Assembly: GCA_013200995.1 (NCBI GenBank)
Contig: CP053689.1
Span: 124,001 to 188,000, forward strand
DNA length: 64,000 nucleotides
Direction: 5' to 3'
From: Arthrobacter citreus
Lineage (GTDB): Bacteria > Bacillota > Bacilli > Bacillales > Bacillaceae_G
Positions 1-7,997 of this stretch are shown here, in pieces. The notes under the pieces are model-generated. The model was not told where the DNA came from, did not search any database, and saw only the letters and a list, made by a program, of their open reading frames with translations. The position numbers were made by a program, and so were the translations under genes. Position 1 is the first letter of the stretch. Every line of letters starts with the position of its first letter.

Positions 1-407
1 TCCTTCTAAAAATTTTTATTAAGTATATCTCCGCTTTTTACAATATAGTGGATCTATTCTATAATCCTTTTCATGTTTTTTTATTAAATTTTATAAATAG
101 TATTATTAGTAAAAATTGGAATTATAATTATTATACTTAAGATTCATTTTTATGTCTAACACTACTAAAACTTTAAAGATAAAGTTTAAATACGTAATAT
201 TCAATATCAATATAGTGTAAAAGAATGGACGATTATTTTACACTTATATAATTTAGCATATATATTAATTTCTTTAACTTTAATCTTTAACTCGATGGAC
301 ATTCCTATAAAGTATATGTATAGAAAATAAGATTTAAATAGTTTAATATAGTAAGAAATAGTTAATTTTCTATTATTTGGTTATGAGTTGAAAGGATGTG
401 TTTATAA
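1..407. other. AT-rich leader without a gene
   Basis: This stretch is very AT-rich and I see no ORF with a ribosome binding site. It ends in the leader of the recombinase that starts at 408, with a GAAAGGATG-type ribosome binding site just upstream. It may hold that gene's promoter and a recombination site, but I cannot point to one. Confidence 0.4.
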
Positions 408-1574
408 ATGAGGGTTCAAAGTTTATTTCCAGCTAATTATAATCAAGAAGTAATAGTTAATATAAATGATTACCCACTTTCACTAACTAATGAACAAATT
501 CAAGTATTAGATCACACACATGAATTTGCAGAAAAGTATAAGGTAGATATTCATGAGGCATTTTCTGATATTGACATGATTTATCGTTTTGTTTACCAGA
601 GGAAAGAAATTGGAGATTTATATGAAGATGATGAAATTAGTGGGAGTAAAAATAAACAAACGCGTAAAACTTACATAAAAGAACTTTTAACGTTTTATAA
701 TCATTTATTTGAGAATAAACAAATCTTATTAGAAGATACGTTTCAAACTGAAAGTCAAAGTATTTTACGTATCCTAGAACCTCGACATGTTCTTAATTAT
801 CAAAAGTGGTTAGTGGCGGCTCCATTTGGCCGATATAACAAACCTTATAAAAAGACAACAATCGCTAAAAAGACAGTTGTACTGAAAGGATTTTTCAAAT
901 ACTTATATGAACAAAAATATATCGAACGTCCTCTCCATTATTCACTTGTTTCAGCTAATGTAACACGGAATGATCTGCCAAACCGTGATGTGACATATGA
1001 GGAAGTTAAACAAATACTGGACTACTACAAAAGCTCTCCACTTCATTACACAATATTAATTACACTAGCAACAACTGGTTTAAGGTTAGCAGAACTTGCG
1101 ACTGCAAAATGGAAAGATATTTCAAAAGATCATCGAGGTTATTGGTTAAAGATTATGGGAAAAGGTCGTAAAGAACGAGAGGTTTATCTAATGGATTATG
1201 TGTTTGATGAAATAGTAAAGCTTAGAAAAAGAAAAGGATTAGTTATAGATTTAGATTCATTAGATGATTCACATTTAATTTTAACTAGCAATATGAAACC
1301 ATATAGTCCAAATTATTTATCTAAATTCGTTTCAGAAATGATCAGTCGGACAATGTTCCCCTTCCTGCAACACCATTCTCGCAATGGGAAAATCTCTGCA
1401 CATTTTTTCCGTCATTTTTATGCTATATTCAGTCGGGAAAATGGGGCTGATATATACTCTATTTCTACTTCACTCGGCCATGAAAGTATAAAAACAACTC
1501 AGATTTACCTAGCAAAACATGAAAAACGAGATACAAATGTGGGATTGGTATGGAAGAATAAAACTACATTCTAA
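408..1574 (+). CDS. tyrosine recombinase / integrase, 388 aa
   Basis: A site-specific recombinase that breaks and rejoins DNA through a tyrosine. The C-terminal catalytic domain is complete: Arg I in TTGLRLAEL (about residue 225), Lys in GKGRKEREV, His-x-x-Arg in HFFRHFYA, His in GHESIKTT and the nucleophile in TQIYLAKH. The N-terminal half (about residues 75-190) is a SAM-like core-binding domain with an extra leader of about 75 residues, so the protein is longer than XerC/D. It is on the + strand just outside the left end of cassette array 1, with its 3' end facing the array. It could act on the array sites or only on plasmid resolution; the sequence does not decide. Family assignment is firm, substrate unknown. 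Confidence 0.9.
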   Translation: MRVQSLFPANYNQEVIVNINDYPLSLTNEQIQVLDHTHEFAEKYKVDIHEAFSDIDMIYRFVYQRKEIGDLYEDDEISGSKNKQTRKTYIKELLTFYNHLFENKQILLEDTFQTESQSILRILEPRHVLNYQKWLVAAPFGRYNKPYKKTTIAKKTVVLKGFFKYLYEQKYIERPLHYSLVSANVTRNDLPNRDVTYEEVKQILDYYKSSPLHYTILITLATTGLRLAELATAKWKDISKDHRGYWLKIMGKGRKEREVYLMDYVFDEIVKLRKRKGLVIDLDSLDDSHLILTSNMKPYSPNYLSKFVSEMISRTMFPFLQHHSRNGKISAHFFRHFYAIFSRENGADIYSISTSLGHESIKTTQIYLAKHEKRDTNVGLVWKNKTTF

Positions 1575-1721
1575 CTTTATATAAAATCATATCATATATA
1601 ATAGAAGAAACTGAGTAACATATTTATAAAAAAGCATCCTAAAAAGGATGTTTTTAAATTTATTCAGAATCGAAATATAGTATTTTGCTTAACTTTAACT
1701 GTAATCTTCTTGTAGATACTA

Positions 1722-1860
1722 GGAATGTAAAGACAGGAAAATCTTTAGAGAGAGAACTTTCTCTCGAAGAGAAATATAAAAACTTCAAGCACAAAACAAA
1801 CTTTTAATAGTAGAGAATGAATTGTTAAAAAAATCGAAATGATGGAAATGGACCACACAG
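1722..1860 (+). pseudogene. IS3-type orfA remnant
   Basis: Three-frame reading gives pieces such as ELSLEEKYKN and VENELLKKS, typical of the end of an IS3/IS150-family OrfA (helix-turn-helix plus leucine zipper), broken by stops. The remnant runs directly into a cassette-type linker and B half-site at 1855-1902, so an insertion sequence was probably deleted up to the end of the array. Weak assignment from a short stretch. Confidence 0.35.
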
Positions 1861-1902
1861 CCGATCTTGTTGTTCAACTAAAGTATGCGTTAGCTTAATA
1901 AG
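1855..1902. repeat. array 1 left-end B half-site with truncated terminator linker
   Basis: B half-site with arms TTCAACTAA and TTAGCTTAATAAG around AGTATGCG. The preceding ACAGCCGATCTTGTTG is the tail of the AGCCGATC terminator family also seen at 15950, 53064 and 59889. No A half-site remains on the left. This is the transcription-distal end of array 1. Confidence 0.75.
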
Positions 1903-1989
1903 ACTTTATCTTTTATGATGGTGTTTTTATAGATGACTTCTTTTATTGAGTTATTGATATAATTGGAATGAGTTGGAACCTAGATTACA

Positions 1990-2889
1990 TTAATCATTTT
2001 TAATATTTAGATAAAATTCACCTAAATCTGCATTATCCGGTAAACCAGATACTTGTCCATCTCCTAGTTCAATGATTACCCATTCTCCATTTTCCACTTT
2101 AGCGATGTCCATAGTGAAGAAATTGCTTTTAATATCTTGTGCAATTTCTAATAGTGAGTCTAAGTTAGGTAAAATTTTGCCGTAATCCCCCTCATCCCAA
2201 TAATGAAGCATACTAATAGGTTTTCCATTAAGAAAGAATACACGAAACTCTTTAGAAAGAGGCATTTGACTTTGATGATGTTTCGTTAAGAATTCTAAGT
2301 TTAAAAACTCTCTAAAAACAATTCCTTCGTTTAATTCGGAACCTTGCAATTCAATAAATTTTTTTACAGTTTTCTCGACATTCTCTTTGTCACTTGCTTT
2401 AGGAATAAAACAAGCTTCTACCCAATCGTGCTTTCTGGACTTCACGAAGTCTTTAATAATAATAGGATTGTTTCCAAAGGTTTGAACTTTATCAAAAATT
2501 TTATTAAAATTTTCATCAATATCTTCTTTAAGAATCCAAGTTGTTTTGGGTGTTTTGTCTCTTATAACAGAATAGGATTCAGGTAAATAGTGACAATGTT
2601 TATATTCTTCTGGTGTATTTACTAAATATATATTTTTCTTTGTTAGTGCATTGTATAACATTTTATAATAATTAGGTGTTAACATCCAACCACGATAAAT
2701 AGCTTTTTCGGGTTCCTCACTAATACTAACTTTATGTATAGATTTTTTACTATCATCAAAATATAATAAATTCTCTAATGCAATAAGTTCTGTTTTAATT
2801 CCCATATTTTGAGCTACTAAATATTCTTTTTTGTAATCAAAATCTACTTGATTTCTATCTAAGGGATCACTACAAAATAAAATTCTCAA
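1990..2889 (-). CDS. ATP-grasp (R2K clade) protein, 299 aa
   Basis: Probable ATP-dependent carboxylate-amine ligase fold. The C-terminal half shows an ATP-grasp signature: PIIIKDFVKSRKH (nucleotide-binding strand), EGIVFREF, KEFRVFFLNG and the metal-binding end ELGDGQVSGLP, as in the R2K clade families. No ligation substrate can be read from the sequence. I chose the TTG start at 2889 because a strong AAAGGAGGGG ribosome binding site lies just upstream. An ATG at 2955 would add 22 residues overlapping the A half-site and has no ribosome binding site. First intact gene at the left end of array 1, transcribed leftwards, with site B at 1871-1902 downstream. Confidence 0.75.
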   Translation of the reverse strand: MRILFCSDPLDRNQVDFDYKKEYLVAQNMGIKTELIALENLLYFDDSKKSIHKVSISEEPEKAIYRGWMLTPNYYKMLYNALTKKNIYLVNTPEEYKHCHYLPESYSVIRDKTPKTTWILKEDIDENFNKIFDKVQTFGNNPIIIKDFVKSRKHDWVEACFIPKASDKENVEKTVKKFIELQGSELNEGIVFREFLNLEFLTKHHQSQMPLSKEFRVFFLNGKPISMLHYWDEGDYGKILPNLDSLLEIAQDIKSNFFTMDIAKVENGEWVIIELGDGQVSGLPDNADLGEFYLNIKND

Positions 2890-2947
2890 TTTTTCCCCTC
2901 CTTTATTTACATATTTGAAATGTATTCGATGCCAATTAAGTAATTCC

Positions 2948-3002
2948 TTGTTCAACTAATCTGCCAAATACTTAAATAAATAAAGCAGCCATTGACTGCT
3001 TC
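2948..3002. repeat. A half-site plus terminator, B half missing
   Basis: A half-site with left arm TTCAACTAATCTGCC followed by a diverged right part (TACTTAAATAAATAAAG), then a hairpin that on the minus strand reads AGCAG, loop, CTGCT followed by T-rich sequence, hence a terminator. No B half-site follows; the truncated SleB-like gene runs straight into the hairpin. Confidence 0.6.
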
Positions 3003-3187
3003 TGATATGCACCTATTGCTTGTCGTACTGTATCTACATCTTTAAAGTCCGAACAGGTTACTAAGGCACGGTTAACGACTACACAACCTACTGCTAACAT
3101 ACATTGCTTGCCTTCTCCTTCTGCTTCGGCTCGTATTAATCTTGCTAATACGTCTACGTCTTTTTCGTTATACTTTATTCGGCTCAT
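2972..3187 (-). pseudogene. truncated SleB/CwlJ-type cell-wall hydrolase, 71 aa
   Basis: The N-terminal part of a Hydrolase_2 (SleB/CwlJ) domain is clear: VDVLARLIRAEAEGEG contains the conserved glutamate, followed by AVGCVVVNRAL. Family members have about 130 residues in this domain; here only about 60 remain before AYQKQSMAALFI. Those last residues are encoded by the terminator hairpin of the cassette site, so the 3' part was lost at the site. The start is good, with AAGGAGG seven bases before the ATG. Intact relatives degrade spore cortex or cell wall; this fragment is very unlikely to be active. Confidence 0.7.
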
Positions 3188-3288
3188 AAAAAAACCTCCT
3201 TACCTCATAATATGAAGGAAAAGAGAATACTATTTTTGTAATTGAACTTCAGATAATTTAAATAGAGCGAAAAAATGATATTGCAACT

Positions 3289-3326
3289 CGTGTTCTTCAA
3301 ATAAAGCATCAGTTTGTATTACATTA
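3289..3326. repeat. degenerate B half-site
   Basis: Reads TTCAAATAAAGCATCAG then TTTGTATTACATTA, preceded by AACTCGTG, the tail of the CATATAAGCAG-type terminator family. The left arm and centre are recognisable, the right arm has drifted. Confidence 0.55.
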
Positions 3327-3329
3327 TTT

Positions 3330-3629
3330 TCATCTAACCTTCAAATTAATAAATACTCCTCCAGCTATTACAGAAAATACAAGAATACCCAACCACATAA
3401 AAATCTGTGTTGTATTTTGAGAAAAAGGAAGAAATATCGATTCAATTCCTATGATAAAGAAAAATATTCCGTAGTATCGAGCTAATTTACTCTTTTCCTG
3501 CACTTGGCCTTCTTGGTACCCAGCAATTAGAAACAACATTTTCTTCTGCCAAATAAAAAAACTAAGACCACAAAAAAATAGAAATAATAAAGCTGCGATG
3601 GTATACCTAATATACTCTGGCAAGAACAT
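3330..3629 (-). CDS. DUF3784-like two-helix membrane protein, 99 aa
   Basis: Two hydrophobic segments (about residues 8-27 and 52-70) and probably a third at the C-terminus. The stretch KKMLFLIAGYQEG is typical of DUF3784 proteins of Bacillaceae, whose function is unknown. I start at the ATG at 3629, which has AGAAGGAGTG upstream; an upstream in-frame extension to 3689 lacks a ribosome binding site. It lies between B 3289-3326 and A 3699-3730 as a leftward cassette. Confidence 0.65.
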   Translation of the reverse strand: MFLPEYIRYTIAALLFLFFCGLSFFIWQKKMLFLIAGYQEGQVQEKSKLARYYGIFFFIIGIESIFLPFSQNTTQIFMWLGILVFSVIAGGVFINLKVR

Positions 3630-3698
3630 CACTCCTTCTCTAAATACAAGTAATTCAACACATAATTTTATTCTATTTAAAATTATCAAATCCTTTCC

Positions 3699-3730
3699 TT
3701 ATTGAACTCAACTGCCATTTAGTAAAATAA
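3699..3730. repeat. A half-site upstream of the array recombinase
   Basis: CTTATTGAACTCAACTGCC followed by ATTTAGTAAAATAA. The right arm is diverged and no terminator or B follows. It lies between the leftward cassettes on its left and the divergently transcribed recombinase that starts at 3827, the place where an integron would carry attI. Confidence 0.6.
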
Positions 3731-3826
3731 TATTTGATCCTATTTCTAGTTTTAACACTCCTTTTTTAATCATGAATTTCGTCAATAATGCCTGGTAAAA
3801 CACCAACTAATGGAGGGGATTTATTA

Positions 3827-4666
3827 ATGTTATTATCAAATGCATGGAAAAGTTACTATAATGATAAGTTAATTGAAGGATACTCATCAACTACACTAAA
3901 AGCATATAGAATACAGTCAACACTCTTAATTAAACACTTCGATGATATTGAGATTGCTCAAATCACTACTGATGCTTTGAAAGAGTATCTTGTATTTGTT
4001 GGGGAAAAATTAAAACCTGCAAGTTTAGCACATCGAGTTCGTTTTATAAAATCCCTTTTCCGTTGGGCTCATGAAGAGGGTGAAATTCAAAGTAACCCTT
4101 CCTCAAAGCTTAAAGAACCAAAAGCTGGGACCAGAATTCCTAAATTCTTAACTGTTAAGGAAATTGAACTCCTTCGTGAAGCCTGCAATACTCCAAGAGA
4201 ACATGCAATAATTGAGTTTATGTATTCATCAGGATGCCGTATCGGCGAAATTGTCTTAATAAATAAAAATGATATAAACTGGACAAATCACTCGGTAATA
4301 GTACGAGGAAAAGGTGATAAAGAAAGAGAAGTATACTTCAATATTCGAGCTGAAATTTGGTTATTTAGATACTTAAACGAACGACATGATGAAGATCCTG
4401 CATTATTTGTAACCGAAAGAGCTCCGCGTCGGTTAAGTATTGCTCAAACGCGTCATATGATTAAGCAGGTTTCTTTACATGCAGAGTTTAACAAAAAGAT
4501 TTCACCTCACCAATTAAGGCATAGTTACGCAACTCATTTAATGGATAACGGGGCTCCAATTGAAGTAATCCAAAGTTTATTAGGTCACGAAAAAAGTGAA
4601 ACAACACGAATATATGCGAAACTAAGTGGAAAGCAACGTCAAGATCAATATTGTAAATACTTTTAA
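3827..4666 (+). CDS. XerC/D-like tyrosine recombinase inside the array, 279 aa
   Basis: Complete tyrosine recombinase. The SAM-like N-terminal domain covers residues 1-95. The catalytic residues are Arg in SSGCRIGEIV, Lys in GKGDKEREVY, His-Arg in HQLRHSYATHL, His in GHEKSETT and Tyr in TRIYAKL. The start at 3827 has GGAGGGGATT eight bases upstream. The length is that of XerC/D; I do not see the extra IntI-specific segment before the HxxR box. It is the only gene of its kind within the arrays, opposite in direction to most cassettes, bounded by an A half-site (3699-3730) and a B half-site (4705-4737), so it may itself be a cassette. It is the best candidate for the enzyme that moves the array's cassettes, but this is inference. 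Confidence 0.85.
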   Translation: MLLSNAWKSYYNDKLIEGYSSTTLKAYRIQSTLLIKHFDDIEIAQITTDALKEYLVFVGEKLKPASLAHRVRFIKSLFRWAHEEGEIQSNPSSKLKEPKAGTRIPKFLTVKEIELLREACNTPREHAIIEFMYSSGCRIGEIVLINKNDINWTNHSVIVRGKGDKEREVYFNIRAEIWLFRYLNERHDEDPALFVTERAPRRLSIAQTRHMIKQVSLHAEFNKKISPHQLRHSYATHLMDNGAPIEVIQSLLGHEKSETTRIYAKLSGKQRQDQYCKYF

Positions 4667-4670
4667 AAAA

Positions 4671-4694
4671 GAGGACCCGTAACGGTCCTTTTAA
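4671..4694 (+). terminator. terminator of the array recombinase
   Basis: GGACC / GGTCC stem with loop CGTAA followed by TTTTAAT, directly after the stop codon at 4666. Confidence 0.75.
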
Positions 4695-4704
4695 TAATCG
4701 TTCT

Positions 4705-4737
4705 TATAAAACTAATGCATCAGTTAGTTCAATAAGG
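4705..4737. repeat. B half-site
   Basis: AAACTAATGCATCAG then TTAGTTCAATAAGG. Near-consensus B directly 3' of the minus-strand gene at 4740. Confidence 0.8.
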
Positions 4738-4739
4738 TT

Positions 4740-5185
4740 TTATTCTGGAGTATAATCTACCCAACCCTTTTCAGAATGAACTTGAACTATTTTTCCATTC
4801 GTTGTAAATTCAACTAGTTTTCCGTCCACTTTATACTTAACTAATGTGAATGTAAACTTGGCTGAATCGTATTCAGGGTGGTTTTCCATATATGCAACAT
4901 AGGGTGACATCGAATCTATTCCGTCGTGGATTTCATCATACAACCATTCGGTTTGTCTCGTATTGTATTTTTTAACTAAAAGTACTTCGTTATAAGTGTG
5001 ATGTATCGCCTCTACTTTGGTTAACGTTTTAGTGATGGTTGACACTTTCTTAGTTTTTTGAGCACTCATTTTACTATAAGTATTTTGTATTTTAGGAAAG
5101 TTTGCAGCTAGAATTATAACAACAATACCTAACAATAGTATAAAACCTTTAAAACCTTTCCTTTTTCCCTTTCAACTTCAGCCAT
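4740..5185 (-). pseudogene. membrane-anchored small protein, apparent frameshift near the start
   Basis: An ATG at 5185 with TAGGAGTG upstream opens MAEVEREKGK, but that frame stops after 18 codons. The following frame continues as KGFKGFILLLG, one transmembrane helix, then about 110 soluble residues ending GWVDYTPE. A one-base change in the purine run at 5154-5172 (GGGAAAAAGGAAAGG on the minus strand) would join them into one protein of about 147 aa. It is either a recent frameshift, a sequencing error in a homopolymer, or slippage. The soluble part matches no family I recognise. Confidence 0.55.
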
Positions 5186-5278
5186 AATTATGTACACTCC
5201 TAACAAGATTAGTCCTAATATATAGATATTAAAGGTTTAGGGTGAATAATCCTTTTTACACATAATATTCAATGCCTC

Positions 5279-5350
5279 TTGTTCAACTAAACTGCCATTT
5301 TGTTGAATAAGAAAAAGCGATCCTCTATTGAAGAATCGCATCAGTACAAA
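5279..5350. repeat. cassette site: A, terminator, degenerate B
   Basis: A is consensus (TTCAACTAAACTGCC, TTGTTGAATAA). The terminator on the minus strand has stem GCGAT / ATCGC followed by TTTTTC. B is reduced to CGCATCAGTAC. Confidence 0.75.
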
Positions 5351-5388
5351 ATAAAGGCACAACTTATTTTGGTTTCCAACTTATTCTA

Positions 5389-5886
5389 TTATTTTAAAAT
5401 TAATTTCTCAGTGTTTTTGAATTGTTTATAGTCTTTAATAACTTCCTTATGAAATAATGTCCAGAATTCATTCGTGTTTTGAGGTATTTCGTCTAATTTA
5501 AAAAAGATTGCATCATTAGTTTCTTCAGTAGTTTTAACCAAAGAACCATTCCATTCATTAACTAAGAACAAGAATTCAAATAATTGGTACTCATCACCAA
5601 ACTTATTTTTCTGACCATATTTCGCATTAGAATAGATAGAAATCACTTTTGCAGAAAGCACATCTAAACCTGTTTCCTCTTTTACTTCTCGAACTAAACA
5701 CTCAAAAATTGATTCATCTAATTCGATAGAACCAGCAGGCAAACTCCATTTCCCCTCGCCTTTTCTCTTAATAAAGAGGATGTTTCCTTTCTGGTCTTCT
5801 ATAATTGCCCTAATTGAAGGAACTATTAACTTTTGATTACCTACAAGATTTCTAAGCTTCCCGATATAAGATTCTTCCCAATTCAT
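5389..5886 (-). CDS. NUDIX hydrolase, 165 aa
   Basis: Hydrolyses a nucleoside-diphosphate-linked compound; the substrate cannot be read. The NUDIX box is complete, from GSIELDESIFE to REVKEETGL (about residues 52-74), giving the metal-binding glutamates. I start at the ATG at 5886 because of the GTGGGGA ribosome binding site; the longer ORF reading adds eight residues without support. It is a single-gene leftward cassette. One of four NUDIX genes in the arrays and not close to the duplicated pair at 7998/51391. Confidence 0.85.
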   Translation of the reverse strand: MNWEESYIGKLRNLVGNQKLIVPSIRAIIEDQKGNILFIKRKGEGKWSLPAGSIELDESIFECLVREVKEETGLDVLSAKVISIYSNAKYGQKNKFGDEYQLFEFLFLVNEWNGSLVKTTEETNDAIFFKLDEIPQNTNEFWTLFHKEVIKDYKQFKNTEKLILK

Positions 5887-6015
5887 TGTTAATCCCCACT
5901 TTATTATCATTATCGTTAATAACTAAGGACTTAGTTCACGGATGCTAATTTAACTAACTTTGATTGCCCCCATTACTCTATTAAAAGTTTATTTCTCCAG
6001 TTATTTTCTTAGACC

Positions 6016-6120
6016 TTGTTCAACTAATCTGCCATTTTGTTGAATAAGGGAATGAAAAAAGACCACAATTTGTGATCTTACTTTTTCTTATGCAACTAAC
6101 GCATCAGTTAGTTGAATAAG
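6016..6120. repeat. complete cassette site (A, terminator, B)
   Basis: A: TTCAACTAATCTGCC and TTGTTGAATAAG. Terminator (minus strand): AGATCACAAA / TTGTGGTCT then TTTTTT, a family also used at 52478-52505. B: CAACTAACGCATCAG and TTAGTTGAATAAG, a perfect outer inverted repeat. Confidence 0.9.
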
Positions 6121-6125
6121 AACAG

Positions 6126-6524
6126 TTATTCGTTTTCGTAACAACTAATTGATAAATGTACACCTAACTCTCCTATTAACTTAAGAGCATCTGGTTCTAA
6201 AGCAAAATTGCATTGTTCTTTATAAAATACACCTATAACAAAATCAATATCTTCTACTCCACATTTTTTAATATCATCTATAAAATCATATAATGTCTTT
6301 GCAACCCAATAAATCTTATTATTATAATCCAAATACACTATTCCTTCAGGGGGACATAGAACACCTGACCCATATTTTACAGGTTGTTCCTTAAAAGGAC
6401 CTTTTGTTCCAATTTCTCCTACTTCTTTTTTCTGAATCAGTTTTACTCCAGTTAATTCTTCTACCTTTTTTGGAGAAAATTTGTCTCCAGATAAATGACA
6501 TCTAACATCTAATTCTTCTATCAT
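6126..6524 (-). CDS. DUF4279 protein, 132 aa
   Basis: The start MIEELDVRCHLSGDKFSPKKVEELTG is typical of DUF4279, a small domain often found near polymorphic toxins as a possible immunity protein. Middle GVEDIDFVIGVFY and end VHLSISCYE fit the family pattern. Single-gene leftward cassette. The immunity role is only a family-level association; no toxin gene is visible in the window. Confidence 0.65.
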   Translation of the reverse strand: MIEELDVRCHLSGDKFSPKKVEELTGVKLIQKKEVGEIGTKGPFKEQPVKYGSGVLCPPEGIVYLDYNNKIYWVAKTLYDFIDDIKKCGVEDIDFVIGVFYKEQCNFALEPDALKLIGELGVHLSISCYENE

Positions 6525-6612
6525 CTATATCCTCACTTGTTTGATTATTTTACTAAATTAATTTGTTTTTAAATTAATTATATCTAAAAGTAAAAAAACC
6601 TTCATCAATTCT

Positions 6613-6689
6613 AACAAATAAGTAAATAAATAAAGCCGCATTAGCGACTCGAGAACTTATTGAACTAACGCATCAGTTAGTTTAATAAG
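6613..6689. repeat. cassette site with eroded A
   Basis: A is reduced to ACAAATAAGTAAATAAATAAAG. The hairpin GCCGCATTAGCGACTCG is a diverged CATATAAGCAG-type linker. B is TTGAACTAACGCATCAG and TTAGTTTAATAAG. Confidence 0.65.
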
Positions 6690-6918
6690 TTGGCGAATAA
6701 ATATAATCAGTATCAGTATCAATAACAAAATCGATTTCGATTTCATCATCGAAAGGCAACTGTTCAAAACGGTGTAATCGACAAAAAACATCTGGTAGAT
6801 TCCTAATGTCATTTACCATACTTAGTGCCTGTAAATATTTTTGTTTCAATTCTTTTTTAGAACATTTCCTACCTGTAAGTAGTGCTTTTGTAAAGTATCC
6901 GTCAATTTCAATGTTCAT
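6682..6918 (-). CDS. hypothetical acidic protein, 78 aa
   Basis: Not recognised. The C-terminal third is acidic (DDEIEIDFVIDTDTDYIY). The stop codon lies inside the right arm of the preceding B half-site, so the last codons come from the repeat. The ribosome binding site is weak; ATG 6918 is preferred over an in-frame GTG at 6927. Leftward cassette. Confidence 0.5.
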   Translation of the reverse strand: MNIEIDGYFTKALLTGRKCSKKELKQKYLQALSMVNDIRNLPDVFCRLHRFEQLPFDDEIEIDFVIDTDTDYIYSPTY

Positions 6919-6965
6919 AATAGTCACGACTGGTTGCTAACCAATCCATATAGCTTAAATTTTTA

Positions 6966-6999
6966 TTATGTAACTAAAGCATCAGTTAGTTCAATAAGG
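6966..6999. repeat. B half-site without A
   Basis: TAACTAAAGCATCAG then TTAGTTCAATAAGG. No A or terminator between it and the gene on its left. Confidence 0.75.
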
Positions 7000-7007
7000 T
7001 TTAGTCT

Positions 7008-7346
7008 CTATAAAGTAAGTTCTTCAAACCTACAGCTGGAGAATCTCACTCTATTATCGAAAAATATTGTATCTGGAGCATTAGTAGTAGAAATCGCATC
7101 CTCACCATACCATTCCCATTTATTGACAAAATTTTTAAGTATTAACTCCGCTTTTGAAATATTTATTGGACTAACTGTTTCAATATCAAAAACTATTTTA
7201 TACCAGCCATCAAACTTCCAATACGCTTCTTTTAAAAATAGCTTAAAAGAAGACATATATTTGTCATTTAATTTTAAGCATTCATTCATTATTAATAAAG
7301 CCTCTTCTTCGTTGTTACATTCTATAAATAATGTAAGTCTGATCAT
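7008..7346 (-). CDS. hypothetical protein, 112 aa
   Basis: Soluble, no recognisable domain. It begins MIRLTLFIECNNEEEA, with an alternating strand-helix pattern that resembles small ACT- or immunity-like folds, but I cannot assign one. The ATG at 7346 has AGGGAGG eight bases upstream. Single-gene leftward cassette. Confidence 0.6.
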   Translation of the reverse strand: MIRLTLFIECNNEEEALLIMNECLKLNDKYMSSFKLFLKEAYWKFDGWYKIVFDIETVSPINISKAELILKNFVNKWEWYGEDAISTTNAPDTIFFDNRVRFSSCRFEELTL

Positions 7347-7389
7347 TTTTCCTCCCTAAAACCCTTTAGTGATAATTGTATTTAAATAT

Positions 7390-7540
7390 AATTCTACAAT
7401 ACTGCCGTTTACTTTAATAAGAAAAAAGCTACCGAAGCAGCTTAAGTTTGTTCAACTATTGCATGCGTTAGCCATCCATGAATCCTCAGATTCACAACAG
7501 TGAATGGAAGTTTATATCGTACTCCCATGGTAGTTGAATA
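7390..7540. repeat. cassette site with a 66-bp insert in B
   Basis: A: TACAATACTGCCGTTTAC and TTTAATAAG. Terminator (minus strand): AAGCTGCTTCGGTAGCTT then TTTT. B starts TTCAACTATTGCATGCGTTAG, then about 66 bp with a perfect hairpin TGAATC CTCA GATTCA, then GTAGTTGAATAGAG. The same insert interrupts the B at 29240-29332. Confidence 0.7.
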
Positions 7541-7547
7541 GAGATTC

Positions 7548-7898
7548 CTATTTTTTTAACCCACTGTTTACCATGAATTCTTCATATGCTTCATCTATTT
7601 TCTTTTTGCAAATTTCTTTCCACAAGTTTTTAAGATCATTAATTTTTTCTTGACTAACATTTTCGGGCTCCATGTCTCCACCGAAACCAATATGTGATTC
7701 TAAATCCGAAACTAAACCATTTTCATCCGCAAATGCAATTTCATTTGGAGCATATGTTACACCTCGGTTTGCACAATTATTTTCGATACAGTGAAAACCC
7801 GGTTTATGAACTTTTTTACAAAACTCTGGGACCACCTTATTTTCTTCATGTAAACAATATATCTCTAATAGAACATGGTTATAAGAAATAATAATCAT
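7548..7898 (-). CDS. hypothetical protein with cysteines, 116 aa
   Basis: Not recognised. Four cysteines lie in the middle (FCKKVHKPGFHC, NNCANRG), compatible with a small metal or disulfide site, followed by an acidic helical C-terminus. GAAAGGTG directly precedes the ATG, so spacing is tight and the true start may be a few codons later. Leftward cassette. Confidence 0.5.
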   Translation of the reverse strand: MIIISYNHVLLEIYCLHEENKVVPEFCKKVHKPGFHCIENNCANRGVTYAPNEIAFADENGLVSDLESHIGFGGDMEPENVSQEKINDLKNLWKEICKKKIDEAYEEFMVNSGLKK

Positions 7899-7939
7899 CA
7901 CCTTTCACAAAAGAAATGAGCTTTCAATATCTATACATG

Positions 7940-7972
7940 ATCTTCAACTAAGGCATGCGTTAGTTCAAGATT
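7940..7972. repeat. B half-site beside NUDIX copy 1
   Basis: TTCAACTAAGGCAT then GCGTTAGTTCAAG. From GCGTTAG rightwards the sequence is the same as at 51350 onwards; leftwards it differs. This marks the left breakpoint of the duplicated NUDIX cassette. Confidence 0.8.
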
Positions 7973-7997
7973 ATGGATAATTAATTTGGTGGTGTTT

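Noticed and set aside
2890..2955. Upstream ATG of the ATP-grasp gene
   Set aside because: It reads through the A half-site region and has no ribosome binding site; TTG 2889 has AAAGGAGGGG.
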